This document shows positions 33,563 through 41,564 of a DNA stretch of 64,000 bases, in pieces. The DNA comes from Rhizobium altiplani. GTDB lineage: Bacteria; Pseudomonadota; Alphaproteobacteria; Rhizobiales; Rhizobiaceae. Location of the stretch: the NCBI RefSeq assembly GCF_001542405.1, contig NZ_LNCD01000138.1, positions 124,001 to 188,000 on the forward strand, given 5' to 3'. The notes below the pieces were generated by a model. The model was not told the origin of the DNA and did no database searches. It saw only the letters and a program-made list of their open reading frames with translations. Positions within the stretch are counted from its first letter, which is position 1. Each line of letters starts with the position of its first letter. A program made the translations under genes and the position numbers.

Positions 33563-36097
33563 TCACAATGTCAGCGGACAGGTCAGACCGCGCATCAGCG
33601 AGCGCGCCGACACCGGATTGGCAGGCCCGGCGAAGGACATCTGCAGATAGGCGCGCGCGCCCTTGGCGCGCACATCGATCAGGAACCGCCGGCCGGCGTC
33701 GCGAGGCCGCAACCGTGATCCGTCCAGGAACCGCAGGAGGCCCCATGGTCCGGCTTCACCCTTCTTGTCGACTGCAATGCCGTTATCGAAGGATATCTCA
33801 AATCCGCGCGCTGGTGACGCTCCTGGCCATTTCAAGGTCACTGCCTCCCCCGACGTGACGACCGGAGCATGAGCGCCGCCGATTGAGACAGTCGCAGCTC
33901 CTCGTTGGGCGAGCGCCTCCAGCACGATCGGGACATTGGGCGGTGTTCCCTGTTGGAACAAAGCCTGCCCAAGGGCCACTGCCCGCTGCAAGAATGCTGC
34001 GCTTTCCGGTGTATAGCCGGAAAGCCGCGCCTCCGGTCTCCAACGCCAGGGTGTCGTCGACGTGTCCATCAAATGTGCCAGTTGCGCCCGAAAATACTTT
34101 TCTATCGTGCCCTCCGGCGCGAAGATCCGTGCGACCTCCGCCATGTCCGCGTCAGGCCCATCGAAGAACGGATAATGGCCATTCACGGCGGCCCGGCAGG
34201 CGGCTGAAACCTGGGAACCCCAAGGTGACTGGGACTGGGACTGGGGCTGGGACTGGGACGGGGGCTGCGGCACCTCCTTTGCAACTTGATCCGTTGCAAC
34301 GTCCGGCGCCTGATCCAAAGCTGGTTCGGCGGCCCTCGGGGCAGCCGTCTGGGAAATCACGTCCTCGACGATTTGCACGACCAGAAGAGGTGCTTGCTGC
34401 AAGGCAACGATGGAGTTTGCACGCTCCTGTGCGTCCATGAGGGATTTCTTGCCGATCTGTGCATCTGCATCGAGAACAGCAAGAGCGACGTTCAACGATA
34501 CGAAAAGCTGCGAGATTTCCGACATCCGCCCCTGCTCGACGAACTGGATCGCCGGCCCCAACGCCGCCGCGATCCGAAGCTGATTGGCGTGGCTTCGGCC
34601 ACGATCCGTCCCGCCCGACTGGCGCCAGGCCTCACGGATAAGTGCCGAGAGCGGCGAGTTGCGTGCGCTTAGCGCACCGCTGATCACGACCGCCGTTGGC
34701 TGGTCGGTGAACGGCCTGACGCGTAGCTCACCCAGATACTCCGTCCATACGTCAAGCGTACGCTTTTGAAGCAGATCCATCACCGCCTCTTCGGTCGTCG
34801 TGCCATTGGAGGCAATAAGAGTAGCGGCCTCGGACCTTGCCCTGCGGATCGCCTCGCCTGCACCGTCGGACCGCGCGTAGCTCCATCCAGCCTCCGTATA
34901 GAGGCCGGCGATACCGCGCCCGATCGGTACGCCTGACCGGTGGATCAGGATCGTCTCGAGACCTGGCACTGCCTGGGAAAGAGACCAGGGAGGAAGTGCT
35001 GCGGCCTTTTCCGAACGGGTCAGTTCGAGCAATGCGCGCTCGCTTGCCGAACCTTCAGCAGCGAACTGCCGTGCCTGGGCGACCGTTTCGGGATCCGGAG
35101 ATGGAAGTCTCGGCTGTGGCCCGGACATGGCGGCGACATGCTCGGCCAGCAAGGCAAGTTCGGGAAAGGCCTCGGCTCGGTCGGCAACCCAACCAGCAAG
35201 AAACCGAGGCTGCCAGTCAGAAGTGCCCTTCAGGATCGACCAGGCGCGTAAGGAATCGTAGAGTGCGTTGGCCTCGCCTTCGGTGGCAAGCGCAACACCG
35301 AGCGCCTCGGCGAGTGGCTCGGCAACAAGGTCTTCGGCCGCCTCGCCATAGCGACGACGTGCAGCCGCTGCCGGGTCGAGCATCTCAATATGATGAATCA
35401 GGCCAAGCGGAGACTGGCCCGCGTCCTGCTCGACAAGCCGGACTGCCGCCAGGAACGCATCGAGTTGGGCCGCCCGCGCAGCCGGTGTGGCGTCCTTGCC
35501 AGCTTCTACAACGCTTCCAACGGCTGGCAATTGCGCCAACAACCGCTCGCGAAACCGCCATTCCGCCCATCCAGCCCAGCCGACGAGCATCGCGAAAAAA
35601 AGGACAATCGCAAGCAAGACGAGTCCACGGTCTGCGCGCGTTCTATGCTGCTCCGCCTTCGACTGCGCGGCTTGCACTGCCTCATTGCAATGCCCGAGAA
35701 AGCGGGCCAGATCGCGCCGCGCCAAACCTCCTTTCGCGGCCTGGGCAGCGCGTTCGGCGAGCCCATCGGCGCCAATCATGTGGCCAATTGGAAGGGCGGC
35801 CGCAAGAGCACGTTCCCATCGCTTGGCCGGCAGCGCCGGATTGCTGCGAGCCCGCACGTCAAGCAGCGCGACGAGCGCGTCGCGCGCATCCAGGAGCCAG
35901 TCAGGAGGAACGTTCCTGCGGCGTCCCTCTTTCTCGAACTCGGCCACAAGGAGGCGGGCAGTCGCTGCCAGCTCCTGCGGATCGGGCCGCTTCTCGCTTT
36001 CGGCGCGCTTGGCGAGGCTCAGCAGCGGCTCGGCCAATGCGGGAAGCATGTCCCCACCCGTGACATCCCGACCCGGCGGTTGGCCATGGTCGCTCAC
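33563..36097 (-). CDS. TssL(DotU)-like / TssM(ImcF) C-terminal-like hybrid protein
   Basis: 844 aa. Residues about 18-100 resemble the cytoplasmic DotU domain of TssL (PDPQELAATARLLVAEFE ... DARDALVALLDV, compare ARADAAAWAVAALLDD in the TssL here). A single transmembrane segment follows (about 158-178). The C-terminal third (about 627-844) resembles the TssM C-terminus (ACRAAVNGHYPFFDG and TTPWRWRPEARL, compare FCQAALANRYPFIAD and RHPWKWRADIRL). The TssM GTPase domain is missing. GTG start overlapping the M15 stop, with GGAGGG upstream. A separate TssL and TssM are present, so this is an extra part, perhaps a variant membrane-complex subunit. Confidence 0.75.
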   Translation of the reverse strand: MSDHGQPPGRDVTGGDMLPALAEPLLSLAKRAESEKRPDPQELAATARLLVAEFEKEGRRRNVPPDWLLDARDALVALLDVRARSNPALPAKRWERALAAALPIGHMIGADGLAERAAQAAKGGLARRDLARFLGHCNEAVQAAQSKAEQHRTRADRGLVLLAIVLFFAMLVGWAGWAEWRFRERLLAQLPAVGSVVEAGKDATPAARAAQLDAFLAAVRLVEQDAGQSPLGLIHHIEMLDPAAAARRRYGEAAEDLVAEPLAEALGVALATEGEANALYDSLRAWSILKGTSDWQPRFLAGWVADRAEAFPELALLAEHVAAMSGPQPRLPSPDPETVAQARQFAAEGSASERALLELTRSEKAAALPPWSLSQAVPGLETILIHRSGVPIGRGIAGLYTEAGWSYARSDGAGEAIRRARSEAATLIASNGTTTEEAVMDLLQKRTLDVWTEYLGELRVRPFTDQPTAVVISGALSARNSPLSALIREAWRQSGGTDRGRSHANQLRIAAALGPAIQFVEQGRMSEISQLFVSLNVALAVLDADAQIGKKSLMDAQERANSIVALQQAPLLVVQIVEDVISQTAAPRAAEPALDQAPDVATDQVAKEVPQPPSQSQPQSQSQSPWGSQVSAACRAAVNGHYPFFDGPDADMAEVARIFAPEGTIEKYFRAQLAHLMDTSTTPWRWRPEARLSGYTPESAAFLQRAVALGQALFQQGTPPNVPIVLEALAQRGAATVSIGGAHAPVVTSGEAVTLKWPGASPARGFEISFDNGIAVDKKGEAGPWGLLRFLDGSRLRPRDAGRRFLIDVRAKGARAYLQMSFAGPANPVSARSLMRGLTCPLTL
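34225..34262 (-). repeat. Imperfect hexanucleotide tandem repeat inside the hybrid gene
   Basis: Imperfect TGGGAC repeats encode a Ser/Gln/Pro-rich linker (PSQSQPQSQSQS) between the middle region and the TssM-like C-terminus. It is coding, in frame, and could vary in length by slippage without a frameshift because the unit is six bases. Confidence 0.6.
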
Positions 36098-37002
36098 AGC
36101 TTGCCCTCCGCAGCCCATTTGCGCAGCAGTGCCTCGCCGACTTCAAAGTGCATGGAATCTTCGCGACTATAGCCGGCACCCCAATACCAGCCGGCATCGT
36201 TGAAAAACTCCGCAAGCACAACAAGTCCGAACTGCGTGTTGTCATCGCCCATCCGGTCGAGGTTCTTCTTGAGTGTCAGGTCGACGGCCGCGCCCCAGGC
36301 GTGCGAGGAGACGGATTTCGTGGAGCCGCGCACATAACGCGCGCAAAGCGCACCGGCCGTTCCGATCGCGGCGTAGATGTCTGGCTCTTCCTTTCGCAGA
36401 CGCTCCATGATCTGCCCCAAGGAATCGAGCGCAGGCCTGATCATCGTCAGGCGGAAATGCCCTATGTCCCGGCTTTCCAGGGTTCTCAGTAATTTTGGGT
36501 TGGTGACCGGCTGGCAGCTAGTGGAATAGACACTTCGTGGTTCGCCAAGGACCTCGCGTAACACTGCCGGGGTCGGGCGAATGACACGCTCGTTGAAGCG
36601 CTTCTTCGCCAACTGCATGGGCTCCGTCATATTTTCGGTTTCTTCCGGCGGCGCAATGCCACCGAACTGATCGATCGAAAACGACTGCGGGCTCACAGGT
36701 TCGCCGGGCGGCGGCGAAACCGCAGAGCTGGGCGGGACGGGTTCGGGACGAGGCGCCTCTGCCAGTTCCTTCACCTTTCCTTCTAGATCGGTCACCCTTC
36801 GCTTAAATGAGTTCAATTCAGCGCGCAGGTCCTGGATTTCCGCATCCTGTTTGGCAAGCTGTTGCGTTGCCCGATCAATCCTTCCCACATTCGGATCGAG
36901 CTCGGTATTTCGCAGCAAGTCTCCAACCAACGCGAACGCGACCGCCGCAAGAATGATGCTCATTCCAATGACCACGGCTGCAATCGGATCTAGTGGCCTC
37001 AA
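36094..37002 (-). CDS. T6SS-associated M15 peptidase (TagX-like)
   Basis: 302 aa. An N-terminal transmembrane segment (about residues 8-28) is followed by a coiled-coil-like stretch (about 40-82), a Pro-rich linker and a peptidase M15/VanY-type domain with SSHAWGAAVDLT and DSMHFEVG, which carry the zinc ligands His, Asp and His. TagX of Acinetobacter is an M15 endopeptidase needed to open the cell wall for T6SS assembly; this membrane-anchored enzyme in a T6SS locus may do the same. TTG start overlapping the phosphatase stop (TTGA). Secreted toxin activity is a less likely alternative. Confidence 0.8.
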   Translation of the reverse strand: MRPLDPIAAVVIGMSIILAAVAFALVGDLLRNTELDPNVGRIDRATQQLAKQDAEIQDLRAELNSFKRRVTDLEGKVKELAEAPRPEPVPPSSAVSPPPGEPVSPQSFSIDQFGGIAPPEETENMTEPMQLAKKRFNERVIRPTPAVLREVLGEPRSVYSTSCQPVTNPKLLRTLESRDIGHFRLTMIRPALDSLGQIMERLRKEEPDIYAAIGTAGALCARYVRGSTKSVSSHAWGAAVDLTLKKNLDRMGDDNTQFGLVVLAEFFNDAGWYWGAGYSREDSMHFEVGEALLRKWAAEGKL

Positions 37003-37757
37003 GGCGCTGCAGCTCCGTCAATCCGAACGACCACCACAGAGACGTTGTCCGGAGCGCCGTTATGGAGAGCGGCGGCTATCAGTCGCTGGCAGGCGACGTC
37101 AGGGTTTGGCGCGCTCAACTGTGCGATGATCTCTGGCTCGGCAACACAGTCAGTCAATCCGTCGGAACAAAGAAGCAAATAATCCCCCGGCTTGAGAGGG
37201 ACTTCGACAGAGTCGACATCGAGCCGTTCGGCGGCACCGATCGCGCGGGTAACAACGTGCGCTTGCGGATGCTGCCAGACAGCGTCAGGCGTCAAACGTC
37301 CATCATCGACAAGTTCCTGCACGACCGAATGATCGCGCGTGAGCTGCAACAAGTCCCCTGCCCGCAAACGGTAGGCCCGGCTATCGCCCACCCACGCGAT
37401 CGTCGCTGTTCCACCATCAATGAGAGCGACCACCACTGTTGCGCCCATCTGCGCGACGTTGGCCGACGCCGCCCAACGACGGATGGCGGCATTGGCTGAT
37501 TGCAGTGCAGCGACGAGGTGAGCGCCGGATATGGGAGCATGCGGAAGGAGGGCGAGCTGTTCGATGACCAGGTCTGCCGCGACATCGCCGTGACCGTATC
37601 CGCCCATCCCGTCAGTTACCGCCCAAAGTGCGCCTGAGGGGTCAATGAGAATAGCGTCTTCGTTGTTTGTGCGCACATGCCCGGTATGGCTCAGTCCCGC
37701 TCCTTGCGGCCTGGACGGCCAGCGCGTCGAAGGATTGTCCCGAGAATCCGGGGTCAT
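36999..37757 (-). CDS. pppA: PP2C-family serine/threonine phosphatase
   Basis: 252 aa with the PP2C motifs: RTNNEDAILID, VTDGMGGYGHGDVA, LLCSDGLTD and DNVSVVVVRID. In many T6SS loci PppA removes phosphate from the FHA protein and so opposes the PpkA kinase; both PpkA and an FHA protein are encoded to the right. The ATG at 37757 has a poor ribosome binding site, but a longer start adds an unlikely leader. It heads an operon with the M15 peptidase and the hybrid membrane protein. Confidence 0.85.
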   Translation of the reverse strand: MTPDSRDNPSTRWPSRPQGAGLSHTGHVRTNNEDAILIDPSGALWAVTDGMGGYGHGDVAADLVIEQLALLPHAPISGAHLVAALQSANAAIRRWAASANVAQMGATVVVALIDGGTATIAWVGDSRAYRLRAGDLLQLTRDHSVVQELVDDGRLTPDAVWQHPQAHVVTRAIGAAERLDVDSVEVPLKPGDYLLLCSDGLTDCVAEPEIIAQLSAPNPDVACQRLIAAALHNGAPDNVSVVVVRIDGAAAP

Positions 37758-37873
37758 GATCGGATAACCCCATTGATCGATCCGTCGTGAGCGCAACTGC
37801 CGGATCGGTTGCAGCCACAATGATCCTATAGTATTTTCAAGGGGGGCGAAACCTTTTTGCCAAGGAGCCTGAG

Positions 37874-38632
37874 ATGAAGCGCCTGATGACCACAAAGCTG
37901 ACGGTGTTTCTCGCTCTGTGCGTCGTGACACAAGGTGGTTTGGGTGCACAGGAACTGAACGACTCCGCGCTCAAGGAACGATTCCAACGACAGATCGACT
38001 TGTTCAAGGCGGCACGCCTCGGAGCGACGCGCGGCCTGGTTCTTACCAACGGCAATGCAGCGCCCAACGCCCAAGCCGTCCCGATGACAATTGCAACGCC
38101 CGAGACTGAACCCGCCAAGACCGCTCCAGCTCCCTCTCCCCATGCAACCGTTGAGTCCCAAGGCATCCAGACTGCTCCAGCGGCCCCCAATACAGCTCAG
38201 CCATCTGCCCCGAAGCCGACGGCGACATCGTCGGTAACGGCAGCGTCTGCGGCCGCGGCGACGACAGACCCACAGACATACTGGAAGCTCCCGCCTGATG
38301 ACCAGATCAACGTCCGGGTGAATTTTGCATTTGATTCTGCGGCGATCGCTTCGGAGCAAAGACCAATGCTGAGGCAGCTTTGCGAAGTCGTAAAGGACAT
38401 GGACATCAAACTCGTCCGTATCATCGGTCACACGGATTCTGTCGGAGGCGCGAGCTACAACCAGCATCTGTCGGTTCTGCGGGCGAAGGAAGTTGCGCGT
38501 TTTTTCACGGATGATTGCCATATCGCGCGCGAGCGGCTCGAAGCGGTTGGTGTCGGAGAGCAGTTTCTTCTCAACCAGGAAAACCCGAAGGCCGACGAAA
38601 ACAGGCGCGTGGAATTCCAGGCGGCGAGCTGA
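37874..38632 (+). CDS. OmpA-family peptidoglycan-binding protein
   Basis: 252 aa with a signal peptide (about residues 1-25), a Pro/Ala/Thr-rich linker (about 70-140) and a C-terminal OmpA domain (about 145-250) with NFAFDSAAI, IIGHTDSVGG and NRRVEFQ. It binds the cell wall and could anchor the T6SS or be a T6SS accessory. It has AGGAG 7 bases before the ATG, is divergent from the phosphatase (about 116 bases between) and converges with clpV. Confidence 0.82.
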   Translation: MKRLMTTKLTVFLALCVVTQGGLGAQELNDSALKERFQRQIDLFKAARLGATRGLVLTNGNAAPNAQAVPMTIATPETEPAKTAPAPSPHATVESQGIQTAPAAPNTAQPSAPKPTATSSVTAASAAAATTDPQTYWKLPPDDQINVRVNFAFDSAAIASEQRPMLRQLCEVVKDMDIKLVRIIGHTDSVGGASYNQHLSVLRAKEVARFFTDDCHIARERLEAVGVGEQFLLNQENPKADENRRVEFQAAS

Positions 38633-38673
38633 CGGCGCTCCCCGGCAGCTGCGATCGACAGCCACGTCTTTGC

Positions 38674-41400
38674 CTATTCGAATGCGTAAGTGAAGCCTTC
38701 CGGGGATGTTCCGATCCTGGCCTTGGTGAGGCGTTTACCCTCGAGGGACCAGTTCAGAAGACCCTGGCTGAGGGTCGGCAGAAGTGTGTTGGTCAGGATC
38801 GCGTCTATCATGCGCCCCCCGGATTCGACCTCGGTACACCGTGCCTTTATCAACTCCAGGACCCCGTCTCCGATCACCAGCTCGGCGTCATGGTTGGCGC
38901 GAAGCCGGCGCGCGATCTTCGCGAAATGATGTTGTGTGATCGCCTCAATCATTGAATCCGAGAGCGGATAATAGGGAACGACAATCACACGTCCGAGGAA
39001 GGCTGGCGGGAACACTTTCAACAGTGGTGAGCGTAGCGCGCGTTCGAGCTCGTCGGGCGGGGGCCGCCTCTTGCCGCCGTCGGCAAGCTTCATGATAACA
39101 TCTGAACCGACATTCGACGTCAGCAGAATGAGACTGTTCCTGAAGTCGATCCGCCGGCCTTCGCTGTCGTCCATCATTCCTTTGTCGAAAACCTGGAAGA
39201 AGATTTCGTGCACATCGGGATGCGCTTTCTCCACTTCATCGAGCAAAATGACGGAATAAGGCCGCCGACGCACGGCCTCGGTCAGCACACCCCCCTTGCC
39301 ATAGCCGACATAGCCGGGAGGCGCGCCCTTAAGGGTCGAGACCGTATGGGCCTCCTGGAACTCCGACATGTTGATGGAGATCAGGTTCTGCTCGCCGCCA
39401 TAGAGGGTTTCGGCGAGAGCTAGCGCCGTTTCTGTCTTGCCGACGCCCGACGGACCGCATAGCAGGAACACGCCCACCGGCTTTTCGGGAGAGGCCAGGC
39501 CCGCACGGCTGGTTTGCACACGCCGGGCGATCGATTCCATTGCGTCCTCCTGGCCGACGACACGCTCGCCCAGAACCGCGGCAAGCTTTAGCGCCTTTTC
39601 GGTCTGGCTGGTCAGCATCCGACCGACAGGAATTCCCGTCCAGTCCTTTACGACAGAGGCAACAGCGTTCTTGTCGACGGAAAGGAGAACCAGCGGTGCC
39701 TCGCCCTGAAGTCCGGCAAGCTCCGCCGTCCGGGCCTTGAGCCGTTCGAGCTCGGCGCGTTGATCCGATGCATCGGTGGCCTTCCGCCGGGCATCTTCTG
39801 CGTCGGCGGCACCCGGCAATTCCCCGCCTGCCTCCCTTTCAGCAAGCGCGGCATCGAGCGCAACTCCTCTTCCTCGCAAGCTCGCTCGCAGACCAAGGAT
39901 CTCGTCGACCATCGACTGTTCGCTTTCCCAACGAGCCTTTGCAGCAAGCAACGCGGACTCTATTCCGGCGAGAGCGGCTTCAACTTTGGACTGGCGCTCG
40001 GCGACTTCAATGCCGATTGCCGCTTCACGCCCGATAATGCCCTGCTCGATCTCAAGGGACTGCTTGCGCCTCAGAAGGTCTTCAACTTCAGCCGGCGTCG
40101 CGTGCTGCGATACCGCCACGCGCGCGCAGGCCGTATCGAGCAGGCTGACTGCCTTGTCCGGAAGTTGGCGGGCAGGAATATAGCGATGTGACAGGCCGAC
40201 GGCCGTCTCGATCGCTTCGTCCAGGATCTGCACCTGATGGTGTTTTTCCAATACACCGGCCACCCCACGCAGCATCAGGATGGCAGCTTCTTCATCAGGT
40301 TCTTCAATCTTGACCACCTGGAACCGGCGGGTCAACGCCGGGTCTTTTTCGATATGCTGCTTGTACTCTGCCCATGTCGTTGCGGCGATTGTGCGAAGCT
40401 CGCCGCGCGCCAAGGCTGGCTTGAGAAGGTTCGCAGCATCTCCCGTTCCCGCTGCCCCGCCTGCCCCGATCAAAGTATGAGCTTCGTCGATGAAGAGGAT
40501 GATCGGCGTCTCCGATGCCTGTACTTCGTCGATGACCATCTTCAGCCGCTTTTCGAACTCACCCTTGACGCTTGCCCCCGCCTGCATCAATCCGATGTCA
40601 AGCATGTGTAGCGCCACGCCCTTCAGCGGAGGCGGGACATCGTCTGCTGCAAGGCGAAGCGCAAAACCCTCGACCACAGCTGTCTTGCCTACGCCGGCTT
40701 CACCGGTCAGGATCGGGTTGTTTTGTCGCCGTCGCATGAGAATATCAACAATCTGGCGGACCTCGGGATCGCGGCCGACGACCGGGTCGATTTTCCCATC
40801 GCGCGCTCGACGGGTGAGGTCCGTCGCATACTTCGCCAATGCGGAGTCACCGCCTGTCGGGCGTTTTTTCCGGGGCTGTTCTTGGATCTCGGCCTTGCCG
40901 GCATTTTCAAGTGATCCGGCAAGCAGGTCATCCAGCCGGGGAAGTATCGAATCCGCCTCGATCCGATCGAATTCGGCGCTGATCTTCAACAGAAGGCCGT
41001 CAAGCACCGCAACCTTTCTGCATGCCAGGAGCACATAAGCCCCGCGGACTTCTTCGGATCCAAACTGCAGGCTTGCCAGGCTCCAGGCTTCCTGGATGGC
41101 ATGAAATATGTGATCGGAAAACTCTTCGATGGAGGTCGCGCCATAAGGCAGCTTGTCTATCGCCCTTGCCATGTCGGCAGCAAGCCGGCCAAGATCGATG
41201 CCGGCATCGGCAAAGAGAAGCTGAAAATCCGCACGATCCACCAGAGCCAGCTGTTCGACCCAGTGAACAAGTTCGACGTAGGGATTGCCGCGAAGCTTGG
41301 CCGCGTCCGCCGCCGCCTTGAACGCGCGCAGGCAAACGGGATTAAGTTTTCCGACCAGTTCCTTGCGCTTGAAGCTCTGCGAAGACATGTTCTGCTCCAT
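38674..41400 (-). CDS. clpV: T6SS sheath-disassembly ATPase ClpV
   Basis: 908 aa, two AAA+ modules: Walker A GEAGVGKTAVVEG in the first and GPSGVGKTETALALAE in the second, with an N-terminal Clp domain that binds the contracted TssB/TssC sheath (KLNPVCLRAFKAAADAAKLRGNPYVELVHWVEQL). ClpV recycles the sheath. Two ATGs are possible, 41400 (AGGAG nine bases upstream) and 41388 (GGAG six bases upstream). It is encoded on the opposite strand from the rest of the core genes. Confidence 0.94.
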   Translation of the reverse strand: MEQNMSSQSFKRKELVGKLNPVCLRAFKAAADAAKLRGNPYVELVHWVEQLALVDRADFQLLFADAGIDLGRLAADMARAIDKLPYGATSIEEFSDHIFHAIQEAWSLASLQFGSEEVRGAYVLLACRKVAVLDGLLLKISAEFDRIEADSILPRLDDLLAGSLENAGKAEIQEQPRKKRPTGGDSALAKYATDLTRRARDGKIDPVVGRDPEVRQIVDILMRRRQNNPILTGEAGVGKTAVVEGFALRLAADDVPPPLKGVALHMLDIGLMQAGASVKGEFEKRLKMVIDEVQASETPIILFIDEAHTLIGAGGAAGTGDAANLLKPALARGELRTIAATTWAEYKQHIEKDPALTRRFQVVKIEEPDEEAAILMLRGVAGVLEKHHQVQILDEAIETAVGLSHRYIPARQLPDKAVSLLDTACARVAVSQHATPAEVEDLLRRKQSLEIEQGIIGREAAIGIEVAERQSKVEAALAGIESALLAAKARWESEQSMVDEILGLRASLRGRGVALDAALAEREAGGELPGAADAEDARRKATDASDQRAELERLKARTAELAGLQGEAPLVLLSVDKNAVASVVKDWTGIPVGRMLTSQTEKALKLAAVLGERVVGQEDAMESIARRVQTSRAGLASPEKPVGVFLLCGPSGVGKTETALALAETLYGGEQNLISINMSEFQEAHTVSTLKGAPPGYVGYGKGGVLTEAVRRRPYSVILLDEVEKAHPDVHEIFFQVFDKGMMDDSEGRRIDFRNSLILLTSNVGSDVIMKLADGGKRRPPPDELERALRSPLLKVFPPAFLGRVIVVPYYPLSDSMIEAITQHHFAKIARRLRANHDAELVIGDGVLELIKARCTEVESGGRMIDAILTNTLLPTLSQGLLNWSLEGKRLTKARIGTSPEGFTYAFE

Positions 41401-41564
41401 GTCGATCGGCTCCTGCCCAGGTGATCTTAAAGAGGTCCCGAGCCTCGTCTTTGATCGCTGGTCACAGCGTGCCACATTAGAGTATTCTTGACAAATATTC
41501 AGGGCCACGTGTTCCTGGTGAACAGTCTCGCGTAATTTCCACTGGGTGCGCTGGGAGGCTCCAG
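41401..41564. promoter_or_regulatory. Divergent promoter region clpV / ppkA
   Basis: 164 bases between the two divergent starts. A plus-strand TTGACA at 41488-41493 could serve as a -35 box, but no good -10 box stands at 17 bases. No gene was seen. The region must drive the long plus-strand T6SS operon. Confidence 0.45.

Noticed and set aside
34225..34262. Hexanucleotide repeat as an independent regulatory element
   Set aside because: It is in frame within the hybrid gene and encodes a Ser/Gln/Pro linker, so it is listed only as a coding repeat.
34837..36063. A 408-codon plus-strand frame opposite the hybrid T6SS gene
   Set aside because: Arg/Pro-rich translation, no domain, no good ribosome site; it mirrors the strong minus-strand gene and is a high-GC shadow.
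41401..41564. Sigma-54-type promoter between clpV and ppkA
   Set aside because: A TGGCAC-like element occurs on the minus strand but the matching -12 TGC element is not at the right spacing.
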